From positions 24,901 through 88,900 of the forward strand of contig NZ_GL890939.1 of assembly GCF_000211815.1 (NCBI RefSeq): DNA of 64,000 nucleotides. The letters run 5' to 3'. The notes under the pieces were generated by a model. It did not search any database and was not told the DNA's origin. It saw only the letters and a program-made list of their open reading frames with translations. Shown in pieces: positions 52,092-60,825 of this stretch; position 1 is the stretch's first letter; each line of letters opens with the position of its first letter. Position numbers and translations under genes: made by a program. Source of the stretch: Moorena producens 3L (GTDB taxonomy: Bacteria > Cyanobacteriota > Cyanobacteriia > Cyanobacteriales > Coleofasciculaceae).

Positions 52092-52829
52092 TTATTCTTG
52101 ATTCAAAAATGGAGACTTAGATTTGATTTTAAATACGGAATCTGAAAACTCACCAATAGAATCAGGGACAGATACAATTTCCGGTTCGGTGCGTTTTCCA
52201 AACATCAAGGTAGCCTTACTAGTCGAGGGAGAGAAAAGAATCTGTGTGATTTTGCTATAATCCCACCGTTTCTGATCATAGAGAGCAAGCACTTTCGTAA
52301 GATTATCTAAGGTCATCTCCTCCTTATTCTCGAACATAAACTCAACAGGACGATTAAAGACTTTGTCCAAAAACTTGCCGTAAAACTCATCAATATAGAG
52401 GTTTCGAGTTTGTGTCATCATCAGTACCTTACGCAATTCCTGACTTAACTCATAGGCTCCGTCTTTGGTGCAAATCACCTGCTCATTGATAGCAACCGAT
52501 TTCCGAGACCGATTTTTGCGACAGGGATTATTGTTAGAAGACTGTACCACTCGTCCAGAGTTGAGGTCGTCCCCAAGTTGATCAAACTCATCAACCACTC
52601 CGCGTGTGCCTTGGATTATACGCCTGCCTTCACGAATGGTATTGGTTACTTCTTGGACATCTCGACGGATTTGGCGGAGCTCATCGAATAATCCAGCAAT
52701 CTCGAAGGTGCTAACATTGCTATTGTCATGCTTCCGAGGTACTATTCCGGCTGTTGCGGGAAGCACTTGCCACATCACGGACGCTGACAACAGGTAAGCT
52801 GAACCTTGGAAAATGAATTTGTGAACCAT
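52092..52829 (-). CDS. Secreted or periplasmic protein, unknown
   Basis: A 245-residue protein with a probable signal peptide (FIFQGSAYLLSASVMWQVLP, cleavage near ATAG). It is then helical (LFDELRQIRRDVQEVTNTIR) with a basic, Asn-rich linker (NNNPCRKNRSRKS) and a globular C-terminal part with SQELRKVLMMTQTRNLYIDE and NRPVEFMFENKEEMTLDN. I recognise no family. It is flanked on both sides by repeats and looks like a single-gene unit. The two Cys (in NNNPCRK and VICTKDG) could form a disulfide. Confidence 0.65.
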   Translation of the reverse strand: MVHKFIFQGSAYLLSASVMWQVLPATAGIVPRKHDNSNVSTFEIAGLFDELRQIRRDVQEVTNTIREGRRIIQGTRGVVDEFDQLGDDLNSGRVVQSSNNNPCRKNRSRKSVAINEQVICTKDGAYELSQELRKVLMMTQTRNLYIDEFYGKFLDKVFNRPVEFMFENKEEMTLDNLTKVLALYDQKRWDYSKITQILFSPSTSKATLMFGKRTEPEIVSVPDSIGEFSDSVFKIKSKSPFLNQE

Positions 52830-53266
52830 GACTATGGAATCCTGACTTAAAGTGGTCCACTATCTTTTTCTTTTAGCAAAATGAAAATCCGGAAACTTAT
52901 CAACAATTTTTCCGGATCTGGTTAACTTCCCCTTGTATAGCAGAAGTCAGAAGTCAGAAGTCAGAAGTCAAACTCTTGCGCTTCTTGATGCAGTCGCTCA
53001 TGGGGGAAACCCCCAAGACCGCTTAGGTGCTTTTTCCGTTGGCGAATTAAATTCGCCACGGGTCGCACCTCTGCATCGCTTACAAAGGGTGTGAGACTTT
53101 TGTCATGTCCTAACTGCCCTGGCGACTGCTATATGATCTTCTCCGGTTGAATAGCTACACTTTCCACCCGACACCCGACACCCGACTCCTGACTCCCAAT
53201 TCTAAATTCTAAATTCTAAATTCTAAATTCTAAATTCTAAATTCTAAATTCTAAATTCTTAATTCC
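52830..53266. repeat. Repeat-filled spacer with hairpin copy 3 and heptamers
   Basis: It contains four to five AGAAGTC units (52941-52970), a GGGGG-AAA-CCCCC hairpin (about 53002-53014), hairpin copy 3 (53026-53069), CCCGACA units (53168-53180) and TTCTAAA heptamers (about 53200-53260) up to the next stop codon. No gene is seen. Confidence 0.88.
53026..53069. repeat. Hairpin repeat, copy 3
   Basis: GGTGC...CCGTTGGCGAATT pairs with AATTCGCCACGGGTCGCACC, nearly the same as copy 1 at 10137-10180. Confidence 0.9.
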
Positions 53267-53875
53267 CTACTCCCTACTCCCTCTCTCCTCGATTTCCCGT
53301 CGATAGCGAGGACGTGCTGGTATCCCCCAGCATACTTGCTGCTCTGGGATATTACTAAACACAGTGCTGCGAGCACCAATTACAGCATTGGCTCCAATGT
53401 GGACACCGGGCGCAATGAAGCAATCAGCGGCAATCCAGGCTCCATTACCAACACTAATCTCAGATGTGATTAAACCAAAGGCTGGGTCTTTCATATCGTG
53501 GCTACCAGTACAGAGGTAACATTTTTGAGAAATAACGCAATGACTACCAATGCGAATCCGATCCAAGCTGTATAAAACCACATCATCCCCAATCCAACTG
53601 TAGTCACCAACTTCTACTTTCCAGGGGTAAGTAAAACGAGCAGTGGGTCGAATGATGACATTAGTACCAATCTTGGCTCCAAATAGTTGTAGCAGCCATC
53701 GGCGGAAGCCATTGAAGTTATGAGGACTTAAGGGAAATGCGATCGCTTGCACCAACCACCAGAGTAAGATTAACCAGCCCGGACGTCCTCGGTCAAACCA
53801 AGATTGGTCGTACTGGCGTAAATCCACTAAGGGTGGTAAATCTAACGCTGGTAGTTTACTTAAGTCATTAGTCAT
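53267..53875 (-). CDS. WcaF-like hexapeptide-repeat acetyltransferase
   Basis: A 202-residue left-handed beta-helix acyltransferase. The N-terminus (FDRGRPGWLILLWWLVQAIA) is typical of the WcaF/colanic-acid branch. Hexapeptides follow: VGDYSWIGDDVVLYSLDRIR, IGSHCVISQKCYLCTGSHDM (catalytic His in TGSHD), VGNGAWIAADCFIAPGVHIG and ANAVIGARSTV. It transfers acetyl to a sugar during exopolysaccharide synthesis. It sits with two GT2 genes on the same strand. The last codons (EERGSRE) run into a GGGAGTA repeat. Confidence 0.93.
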   Translation of the reverse strand: MTNDLSKLPALDLPPLVDLRQYDQSWFDRGRPGWLILLWWLVQAIAFPLSPHNFNGFRRWLLQLFGAKIGTNVIIRPTARFTYPWKVEVGDYSWIGDDVVLYSLDRIRIGSHCVISQKCYLCTGSHDMKDPAFGLITSEISVGNGAWIAADCFIAPGVHIGANAVIGARSTVFSNIPEQQVCWGIPARPRYRREIEERGSRE

Positions 53876-53878
53876 AAT

Positions 53879-54015
53879 CTAGAATGTAGAATGTAGAATG
53901 GAGAATGCAGAATGGAGAATGGAGAATGCGGAATGGATAATTCTTAATTCTTAATTCTACATTCTTAATTCTTAATTCTACATTCTTAATTCTTAATTCT
54001 ACATTCTTAATTCAA
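53879..54015. repeat. Heptamer inverted arrays between the acetyltransferase and GT2 genes
   Basis: GAATGTA/GAATGGA/GAATGCA units (53879-53930) face ATTCTTA/ATTCTAC units (53938-54012), so the two halves can fold back. The layout resembles that at 23606-23701. Confidence 0.9.
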
Positions 54016-54024
54016 AATGGATTC

Positions 54025-54978
54025 TCAGGGATTTGGAGAGACAACTGATGGCTTTGGCGTTACTGGTGTCTGTGCTGGTTCAGTTTTTTCTACATTCAGC
54101 TTACCGCTAAACTTTTGTAACTCATAGAGTTTGACACCAATTTGATACTCATACTGACTCAACAGGCGTCCATAAATGTACCCAGCTTTTCCATCTAAAA
54201 AGCCCAGCTGGATAAAGTAAAACAAAATAAACCGCAGTATTGGTTTAAACGGTAGTCTAACCCAGATTTTTTTCAGAAACCGCTTACGCTGCACGGCGCT
54301 TCCAAACAGATTTCCCCCGATGGTGCCAGAGTCATCTTTACCTGTTAGTAGATTTAGATAGACACGAGCTTCCCAATTGGAGTAGCGATTGTGCCGTTCT
54401 AGCCAATGGTAAATGTCCTTAAAGTCAATGTGCAGCATATCATTTTGAAGATAGCCAGCTTTGCCTTGTAGGACAACGTGTTCATGAACTTCGTTGTCTC
54501 CAGTATTGGGAATTCCTTCCGTTTTTAAGTTTTCGTAGCGACCTTTTTCGTGTTTAAATAACCGTAAATTCCAGTCTGGATATTTGCCACCAAAGCGAAT
54601 CCATTTCCCTAGGAAGAATACTCTACGATTGATATAGTAGCCGTTATAATCAGCATTGTCGATTGCCACAGCAATTTCATCCCAAAGTTCTGGAGTAATG
54701 CGTTCGTCACAATCAACAATTAATACCCATTGATTGCGGAATTCAAGATTGTCTAAGCTCCAGTTTTTCTTTTTGGGCCAAAACCCATCAAAATAGAATT
54801 GAACTAGGTTTGCACCATATTCTTCCACAATTTCAATGGAGCGATCGCTGCTTTGGGAATCGACAACAAACACTTCATCTGCTCTATTAACACTCTCAAG
54901 ACAAGCTGGTAAATTAGCCTCTTCATTTTTGGCTGGAATTAGAACTGATACCGGAAGTTTAGTGTTAGGGGATTTCAT
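54025..54978 (-). CDS. Glycosyltransferase family 2 (LPS-core type)
   Basis: A 317-residue GT-A enzyme. Motifs are VSVLIPAKNEEANLPACLES, VFVVDSQSSDRSIEIVEEYG and WVLIVDCDERITPELW (the DxD-type DCD). RVFFLGKWIRFGGKYPDWNL and EVHEHVVLQGKAGYLQNDML match the KdtX/WaaE-like branch that adds sugars to lipopolysaccharide or exopolysaccharide. The C-terminus is Pro/Thr-rich (KTEPAQTPVTPKPSVVSPNP), probably disordered. It is followed on the same strand by the acetyltransferase, while the GT2 gene upstream is now cut off by the TnpB element. Confidence 0.92.
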   Translation of the reverse strand: MKSPNTKLPVSVLIPAKNEEANLPACLESVNRADEVFVVDSQSSDRSIEIVEEYGANLVQFYFDGFWPKKKNWSLDNLEFRNQWVLIVDCDERITPELWDEIAVAIDNADYNGYYINRRVFFLGKWIRFGGKYPDWNLRLFKHEKGRYENLKTEGIPNTGDNEVHEHVVLQGKAGYLQNDMLHIDFKDIYHWLERHNRYSNWEARVYLNLLTGKDDSGTIGGNLFGSAVQRKRFLKKIWVRLPFKPILRFILFYFIQLGFLDGKAGYIYGRLLSQYEYQIGVKLYELQKFSGKLNVEKTEPAQTPVTPKPSVVSPNP

Positions 54979-55242
54979 AATTAAACACCTGCAATTGTGG
55001 ACGTTTTATGAAAAGTTTATTGGCCTAGAATAACTAACAGCAAGCCTTAACTAAAATTAAGGCTTATCAGTCAACAGTTAACAGTCAACAATCAACCAAA
55101 ATTATCTGTGCTATAGCAAAGGGAACCTATTATCCAGTCTCATTAATGACTGGACTGATTGTGGGATAGAGAGGAGTTGCTCCTTTTTGACATCTCCCCC
55201 GGCTGAAGCACGGAGGATTCTACAAGGTTGTTACGAGGCGGA

Positions 55243-56610
55243 TTAAAACCGCGCCTGTTCACTTCTTGTGCGGTACGATCTATTCAGTGACTTGAAAATT
55301 TCATACCGGTGTGGGAGTGTCAAGCTCCCTCTACCCACCTTAGCTAGGTCTATATTTAGCTGTGTGGCTACTTTCCTGGCAATGTTGGCCGCACCATTGC
55401 AGTCGGCATTTACCAGGTATCCCTCAGAAGTTTTATACAAACCACGCCTTACCCGACATCCTGACGGTTTCCACCCGTTGGGTTTTTCACCATATTTTGG
55501 TAATGGATCGTCGTCAAGGAAAGACGCTTTGCTGGTGTACGATTCCTCGGTAATTGTTAGTTTAATGCCGTACTCAGGGCAAAGTTGTTTCAGCCGTTCG
55601 ATTAGTCTCTTGGTCGGGATGACTACGAAATTCTGATTGCCACGTTTGCCCATATTAGAACGGCTTTTCTGTTCTTCGTTCCAGCCGATAATTAGGTTTC
55701 CAATGCGATCATTTAAGCACCGATTGATAATGAATCTAGCAGCTTTGTTGATCGCATCCCGTATCTGGTTGTTTCGTTTCCGCTGCACTCGATCTAGCTT
55801 GGAATCCCAGTAAAACTCTGGTTTCCCCTGTTTGTACTTGGCGACTAACCGGCAGTAGCCCTGATTCATTGACTTGAGTTTTCGACCGTCAATTATCAGG
55901 CTCTTGCCAAGGGTTGAAAGCCCAGTCAGCCAGTTCGTCCCGCCGTGATCAAAACTCCACGCTTGGGAATAGTCGAGGTTGGGGTTATCAGAGATTGGTT
56001 GCTTCTCGTCATCAATTACCCAGTCGATCCAAAGTTGCCCAAGGTACGGACGAACAGTTATCTGTTTTACCCAGTCCGGATCTATAAAGTCCGGCGGCTC
56101 CAGGGTAATCTCGGTGATCAACTCAGGTTTTGTTTCTTTGCTGATCGAAGGGTAGAACAACCCTGACTTATAACCAAGAGCTTGTCTAGGGAAAGTTACA
56201 GCTGCCAATCCGCCTTTCTTTCTGTATCTTGGCAGTTTTGGTCTATCGACTTTTCCCTTGTAATAATGGCCGACTAACTGATTGTAGCTATTGATTGATT
56301 CGGCTACAGTCTTGAGAGTTTGTTGTGCCGACTGAGCTGCCATCGCCTTATAGTGAGGATTCTCTTTTAGATTCTTGCAGAGTTCGGCATATTTGACACT
56401 GCATTTATAGGTTTTCCACCCATATCTAAGATCATCCTCTCGCCAGTAAGTCGTAAAAGCTTCTTCTTGCTGTTCTAACCAGGTGTAATGTTTTTGTTTG
56501 GAGTAATAGATAGCACAATTTACCAGACTATTCGCTTGTTGGCATTGAAATACCCAAAAAGCTTGCTCTTCCTCTGTCAAGTTTGCTTTTACTGGAATCG
56601 TCTTGTACAT
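55243..56610 (-). CDS. tnpB: TnpB-like RNA-guided nuclease (IS605 OrfB), zinc finger lost
   Basis: 455 residues from ATG 56610, chosen for its AGGAGG box. RuvC-I is AWSFDHGGTNWLTGLS (Asp221), the RuvC-II strand is GNLIIGWNEEQKSRSNMG (Glu312/313, shifted from the usual place), then NQNFVVIPTKRLIERLKQL and TEESYTSKASFLDDD, and RuvC-III is YLVNADCNGAANIARK (Asp403). Normal TnpB has CxxC...CxxC between TSxxC and the last Asp; here TSKAS replaces TSxxC and only one Cys (385) is found, so no zinc ribbon can form. A longer frame upstream (to 56781) passes over the promoter region and is not used. Nuclease activity is uncertain. Confidence 0.9.
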   Translation of the reverse strand: MYKTIPVKANLTEEEQAFWVFQCQQANSLVNCAIYYSKQKHYTWLEQQEEAFTTYWREDDLRYGWKTYKCSVKYAELCKNLKENPHYKAMAAQSAQQTLKTVAESINSYNQLVGHYYKGKVDRPKLPRYRKKGGLAAVTFPRQALGYKSGLFYPSISKETKPELITEITLEPPDFIDPDWVKQITVRPYLGQLWIDWVIDDEKQPISDNPNLDYSQAWSFDHGGTNWLTGLSTLGKSLIIDGRKLKSMNQGYCRLVAKYKQGKPEFYWDSKLDRVQRKRNNQIRDAINKAARFIINRCLNDRIGNLIIGWNEEQKSRSNMGKRGNQNFVVIPTKRLIERLKQLCPEYGIKLTITEESYTSKASFLDDDPLPKYGEKPNGWKPSGCRVRRGLYKTSEGYLVNADCNGAANIARKVATQLNIDLAKVGRGSLTLPHRYEIFKSLNRSYRTRSEQARF

Positions 56611-56665
56611 TTGATTGCCTCCTACTAGAATCGTAACATTCGTGCGCGCAAATAGTATTCCAAAA
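56611..56665. promoter_or_regulatory. Divergent tnpB/RHH control region
   Basis: A 55-bp gap between divergent starts. It has the tnpB ribosome site (AGGAGG on the minus strand) and a GTGCGCGCA palindrome near 56642-56650. Regulation by the RHH protein is an inference. Confidence 0.45.
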
Positions 56666-56818
56666 ATGAAAGACGAACGATTGATGATCCGAATTAATAA
56701 ATTAAAAAAAATGCAATTAAAGCAAGAAGCAGAACGGCGTGGGATGACTCCATCTGAGTTGGTCAGAAGTCTAATATCCAAATTTTATGAACCTAAGCAG
56801 AGGGACACGGCGGGTTAA
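56666..56818 (+). CDS. Ribbon-helix-helix (CopG-like) small protein
   Basis: A 50-residue protein (ATG 56666): MKDERLMIRINKLKKMQLKQ, then EAERRGMTPSELVRSLISKF. This is a classic RHH layout: a short strand with alternating residues (RLMIRI), a helix, a turn (GMTPSE) and a second helix. It is transcribed divergently from tnpB with only 55 bp between the starts, so it may bind there and control both. The palindrome TGCGCGCA in that gap is a candidate site. Such small RHH genes are known beside some TnpB genes. Confidence 0.75.
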   Translation: MKDERLMIRINKLKKMQLKQEAERRGMTPSELVRSLISKFYEPKQRDTAG

Positions 56819-56863
56819 AACCCGTCGCGTCCGTTTCATCTCCTCCTTAAAAGAGAGGGGATC

Positions 56864-57793
56864 TCACGTTCCCGGATGTTTTGGTAGCATTCCTTTAATT
56901 ACTGCACTCAGATAACCGATTTGACCATAGGCATAAACGAAATTATCAAAGCGAAGAGCTGGATTGCGGAAGTGCTTGAAGGATTTGTAGATTCCTCGCA
57001 TCATTCGTTCACCTCCCCGTAACAATTGGGCAGTACCAGCACGACCAACCAATTGTTCACGGTAACACTCGCTAATACCTTGCCACCAACCACGATTCAA
57101 AAACCAACGTTTATTGATTCGTTCTGGGGCAACATTGTGAGCCACTAGAGCATCAGGTAGATAAGCAACTTGCCAACCATCCTGGAGAGCTAATTCTGTC
57201 ATATGTAACTCTTCATTAGATAATAAATTTTTCCCCACACGACCTAAATTGACATCAAAACCACCGATTTTCTCCAGGAAAGTCCGCCTGATCGAGTAAT
57301 TTAAACCTCTGGGAGTCAAACCAGGATTTTGGATCTGAATTAGGGTTTCCCCTAGGTCATAAGCTCCCAAATTTCCTGCTAGGTCTGGTGACAACCAGGA
57401 GGGAGAGGTAATGCCATCTGGCCACAATAGGGTAACTTTACCACCAGCAATTGCCAGTTTTTCGTTACTTTGATAAGCTTCGTAAATTGTCTTAAGCCAA
57501 CGGGGACTGGCAACGGCATCATCATCCAGATAAGCTAAAATACCAGCACAGGCACTGGCAGCCCCAGTGTTACGAGCCACCGATAAACCAAGTACGGGTT
57601 CATAAACATAGTTTAGTCGAGAGTTGTCCAAGCGTTGGTCAACAATGTTACGGGTGCGATCGCTTGACGCATTATCGACCACAATTACTTCATAATCGGC
57701 AAAATCCTGCTGTAGCACGCTATCAATGGCGGCACCCAAATATTGTTCGCGATTGTGGGTGCAGATGATGGCAGAAATTAGAGGCTCTGACAT
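56864..57793 (-). CDS. Glycosyltransferase family 2, HpsE-like
   Basis: A 309-residue GT-A enzyme. Motifs are ISAIICTHNREQYLGAAIDS, DYEVIVVDNASSDRTRNIVD, ILAYLDDDAVASPRWL (DDD metal site), GGFDVNLGRVGKNLLSNEEL and ERINKRWFLNRGWWQGISEC. The pattern resembles HpsE, a hormogonium polysaccharide glycosyltransferase of filamentous cyanobacteria needed for motility slime. It lies upstream of another GT2 and a WcaF-like gene on the same strand, with a TnpB element inserted between. The HpsE assignment is moderate; the GT2 assignment is firm. Confidence 0.88.
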   Translation of the reverse strand: MSEPLISAIICTHNREQYLGAAIDSVLQQDFADYEVIVVDNASSDRTRNIVDQRLDNSRLNYVYEPVLGLSVARNTGAASACAGILAYLDDDAVASPRWLKTIYEAYQSNEKLAIAGGKVTLLWPDGITSPSWLSPDLAGNLGAYDLGETLIQIQNPGLTPRGLNYSIRRTFLEKIGGFDVNLGRVGKNLLSNEELHMTELALQDGWQVAYLPDALVAHNVAPERINKRWFLNRGWWQGISECYREQLVGRAGTAQLLRGGERMMRGIYKSFKHFRNPALRFDNFVYAYGQIGYLSAVIKGMLPKHPGT

Positions 57794-58213
57794 AGGGAAC
57801 CTGATCGAGGAAGCTTCATTTTTAGTATTCCCTACTCAAGCAGTATTCTTCAACCTTCTTGATTACCGTAATTAACCCATATAGTATTAATAGGTCATAA
57901 ATCAGTTGCACAGATGAGATGTAAGTATTCAGTGGTCAGCCGTCAGCCGTCAGCCGTCAGTGGTCAGCCGTCAGTGGTCAGCTTATTTTATTCAAAAACT
58001 GTTCGGTGTAGCTTGGCCACAGGCCTTTGGGTGAGAGCTGAGAGCTGAGAGCTGAGAGCTGATAGCTGAGAGCTGAGAGCTGATAGCTAACGATCACATT
58101 ACACTGAAGTCAGTAGTTCACGCTTCTTTACAAAGATTTCCATAGTTCGGTTTACTTTTTTTATAAGCATCTTTGAGAATTATTAATCGGATTGACCGAA
58201 ACTATTATTGGTT
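57794..58213. repeat. Divergent spacer with heptamers
   Basis: GTCAGCC and GTGGTCA units (57926-57985), a TTCGGTGTAGCTTGGCCACA unit (57999-58025) and GAGAGCT/GATAGCT units (58030-58090) fill most of it. The last 100 bp are unique and must carry the panB promoter. No gene is seen. Confidence 0.8.
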
Positions 58214-58996
58214 ATGGCAGTTACTATCAAGCAGTTGAATCAATGGAAACAACAGGAGCGCCAGATTATGGTCCTGACCGCTGCAGATTATGCGATCGCT
58301 CAGCTGTTGGATGAAGCGGGAGTAGACATAATCATGGTCGGGGATTCTCTAGCAATGGTTACGCTGGGTTACTCCACAACGCTGCCAGTGACCCTTGAGG
58401 ACATGATTCACCATGCCAAAGCGGTGTGTCGGGGTGTTAAACGGGCATTAGTGGTTTGTGATTTGCCGTTTTTGAGTTATCAGGAAAGTCCTCAGCAGGC
58501 AATCCACTCTGCCGGTCGAGTGTTGAAGGAAACTGGGGCAGTGGCAGTGAAGTTGGAGGGAGGATATCCTGCCATGGCTGAAACGGTGGGGAGGCTTAGC
58601 GCTGTGGGAATTCCGGTGATGGGTCATGTAGGTTTAACACCGCAGTCTATTCATCGGCTGGGTTTACGGCAACAAGGAAAAACACCGGAAACTGGGGAGC
58701 GGATTTTGCAGGATGCGATCGCATTGGAGCAAGCTGGTGCCTTTGCTATCGTTTTAGAGCATATTCCAAGCGATTTGGCAATGTCAATTACACAAAAATT
58801 AACTATTCCCACCATTGGCATTGGAGCCGGACCACACTGTGATGGCCAGGTGTTAGTGACAGCGGATTTACTAGGGCTTTCCGAGCACCAGCCACCCTTT
58901 GCTAAGTCTTATGTGAATTTGCGCCAGGTAATAACCCAAGCCGTGCAGGAGTTTACTACAGAGGTTCGTTCTGGAAAATTTCCAAAAGACCCATAA
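58214..58996 (+). CDS. panB: 3-methyl-2-oxobutanoate hydroxymethyltransferase
   Basis: About 260 residues. Family signatures are MVLTAADYAIAQLLDEAGVD, IIMVGDSLAMVTLGYSTTLP (metal-binding Asp), VALEGG-like VAVKLEGGYPAMAETVGRLS, VMGHVGLTPQSIHRLGLRQQ and LTIPTIGIGAGPHCDGQVLV. It transfers a one-carbon unit from methylene-tetrahydrofolate to 2-oxoisovalerate, giving ketopantoate, the first step of pantothenate/CoA synthesis in the cytosol. ATG 58214 is used rather than the TTG two codons earlier. No other pan gene is near. GH9 follows after 30 bp on the same strand. Confidence 0.97.
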   Translation: MAVTIKQLNQWKQQERQIMVLTAADYAIAQLLDEAGVDIIMVGDSLAMVTLGYSTTLPVTLEDMIHHAKAVCRGVKRALVVCDLPFLSYQESPQQAIHSAGRVLKETGAVAVKLEGGYPAMAETVGRLSAVGIPVMGHVGLTPQSIHRLGLRQQGKTPETGERILQDAIALEQAGAFAIVLEHIPSDLAMSITQKLTIPTIGIGAGPHCDGQVLVTADLLGLSEHQPPFAKSYVNLRQVITQAVQEFTTEVRSGKFPKDP

Positions 58997-59026
58997 TCAA
59001 GATATCATGGAAGTAAAAGCTTGACG

Positions 59027-60760
59027 ATGAAAATAGATAGAAGATTTTTTATCGGCTGGATTAGTGCGATCGCTTATGGATTTTTTTCCAAGCTTAATGC
59101 TCAACCCTATAATCCAGCAGCTAGAGGAAAAATTGTTATCAATCAAATAGGTTATTACCCAACTGGGCCTAAGTTGGCGTTCTTAATCAATTCCCCCAAT
59201 TCGGAAAACAAGCAGGTTGAACTTGTTGATTTAATCACTCACAAAACGGTTTTTGTGACCAACCTGGGAAACTCTGTAAAGGATAAAGCCAGTAATGATA
59301 AAATTACGGTTATTGATTTTACTAAATACGATAAATCAGGTAGCTATTACCTCAAATACGGCTATAGTCAGTCTTATCCGTTTGGCATTGGTAAGGAAAT
59401 TTATAAGGATACCTTTACAAAGCTACTCCGGTCCTACTATTTGCAACGGTGCGGTGTTGCTGTAAATGATTCAGTATCTGGAGTCAAACATCCCCCCTGC
59501 CATCTCAAAGATGGGATTATTGCCCACAACGATGAGATTAATAAAGCTGGAGACTTCAAATCTGCCCAAGGTGGCTGGCATGATGCTGGGGATTTTGGTA
59601 AATATGTTGCGCCAATGACAGTCACCATCGGACGCTTGTTAAGCTTGTACGAGCAATATCCTAAATTATTTAGGGACAACCAATTAACTATACCAGAAAG
59701 CGGCAATGGTAGACCTGACCTACTCGATGAGGTCAAAGTAGGATTAGATTGGCTGCTGAAGATGCAGCGAGAGGATGGTGCTGTCTACCGCAAGCTGTCA
59801 GGAAAAAAATGGCCAGGGGAAATTCTACCCAATCAAGATACTCAGCCACGGTACACTTTTGGAATCTCGACACCTGAGACTGGCAAGTTTGCAGCAGTAA
59901 TGGCAATGGCTGCTAGAGTTTATACTCCCTTTGACAAGCAACAGGCTCAAACCTACTTACAAGCGGCACAGAAAGCCTGGGGGTTTCTCCGAAAACAGCG
60001 ATCTATGAAGGTGGATTGGCAAGAAGGAGATGACACCGGTTCAGGTAAGTATCTTTTTGGAGAGTGGGATCAGCAAGAATCCTTAAAAACAGATCAAGAT
60101 GACCGCTTCTGGGCAGCCGTAGAACTGTTTATTACTACAGGGGATACTAGCTACGAGAAATACTTAGCTAAAACTATCACGGCCTTTGACTATGGTGAGT
60201 TTGGTTGGAAAGATCCGTCTCCTCTAGCAATGGTTAACTATTTGGTGCAGAAACAAAGGAAGGGGTCAGACAAACTGAAATTAGAAATCACAGCTAGGCT
60301 GATGCGAAGGGCGGATACTCTGATGGAAAAGATTAACGGTAGTGGCTACCGTTTAACTATTGATAAATTCCATTGGGCATCTAATCATAAGATAGCTGAG
60401 GAAGGAATTACTCTACTCTATGCCTACCGCATCACTGGCAATCGAGGCTACTACAAGGCAGCTGTTGAGCAGTTAGATTATTTACTGGGGCGCAATCATT
60501 TTAATCTTTGTTTTATTACCCGTGTTGGTAGCAACTCGGTGCGTCATGTTCATCACCGGATTTCCCGAGCTAAAAAAATTGTTATCCCTGGTCTGATGGT
60601 AGGGGGTCCTAATACTGATGCCCAGGATGACATTGCCCCTAAAGGCTTGGGAATGTTGAGTTATGTGGATGATGAGCGGTCTTGGGCTACTAATGAATAT
60701 GCTATTGATTACAATGCTTCGGTAATTGCCTTGATGGGGATGGTGATGGCACAGACTTAA
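59027..60760 (+). CDS. Secreted glycoside hydrolase family 9 (cellulase type)
   Basis: About 577 residues from ATG 59027. A short Arg-containing N-terminus and hydrophobic stretch (RRFFIGWISAIAYGFF) form a signal peptide, possibly Tat-like (DRRFF). An Ig-like CelD_N domain follows (INQIGYYPTGPKLAFLIN...). The GH9 catalytic domain has GGWHDAGDFGKYV (Asp186, Asp189), GRNHFNLCFITRVGSNSVRH and RSWATNEYAIDYNASV (Glu557, acid). All key residues are present, so an endoglucanase-like activity is likely, acting outside the cell on beta-glucan, perhaps sheath cellulose. It starts 30 bp after panB and may share its transcript. Confidence 0.93.
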   Translation: MKIDRRFFIGWISAIAYGFFSKLNAQPYNPAARGKIVINQIGYYPTGPKLAFLINSPNSENKQVELVDLITHKTVFVTNLGNSVKDKASNDKITVIDFTKYDKSGSYYLKYGYSQSYPFGIGKEIYKDTFTKLLRSYYLQRCGVAVNDSVSGVKHPPCHLKDGIIAHNDEINKAGDFKSAQGGWHDAGDFGKYVAPMTVTIGRLLSLYEQYPKLFRDNQLTIPESGNGRPDLLDEVKVGLDWLLKMQREDGAVYRKLSGKKWPGEILPNQDTQPRYTFGISTPETGKFAAVMAMAARVYTPFDKQQAQTYLQAAQKAWGFLRKQRSMKVDWQEGDDTGSGKYLFGEWDQQESLKTDQDDRFWAAVELFITTGDTSYEKYLAKTITAFDYGEFGWKDPSPLAMVNYLVQKQRKGSDKLKLEITARLMRRADTLMEKINGSGYRLTIDKFHWASNHKIAEEGITLLYAYRITGNRGYYKAAVEQLDYLLGRNHFNLCFITRVGSNSVRHVHHRISRAKKIVIPGLMVGGPNTDAQDDIAPKGLGMLSYVDDERSWATNEYAIDYNASVIALMGMVMAQT

Positions 60761-60776
60761 TCATTGATCACACGAT

Positions 60777-60807
60777 GTTCCTGGCCAGTCTAAAACCAGC
60801 CAGGAAC
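60777..60807. terminator. Hairpin between convergent GH9 and fusA
   Basis: GTTCCTGGC (60777-60785) and GCCAGGAAC (60799-60807) are perfect complements with a 13-base loop. It lies between two convergent genes and can serve both, although no long T-run follows. Confidence 0.65.
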
Positions 60808-60825
60808 TCTACTTAAATCAAAAGA

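Larger units (their letters stand above)
55188..56835 (-). mobile_element. TnpB element with divergent ribbon-helix-helix gene
   Basis: On the minus strand the right end reads TCCTCCGTGCTTCAGCCGGGG followed by GAGATGTCAA (55187-55220), a typical TnpB right end and omegaRNA 3' scaffold. A nearby stem GGCGCGGTTTTAATCCGCC (about 55235-55255) resembles the far-end stem CGACGGGTTTTAACCCGCCG (about 56806-56826). No tnpA is present. It lies between two glycosyltransferase genes. The left border is approximate. Confidence 0.78.
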
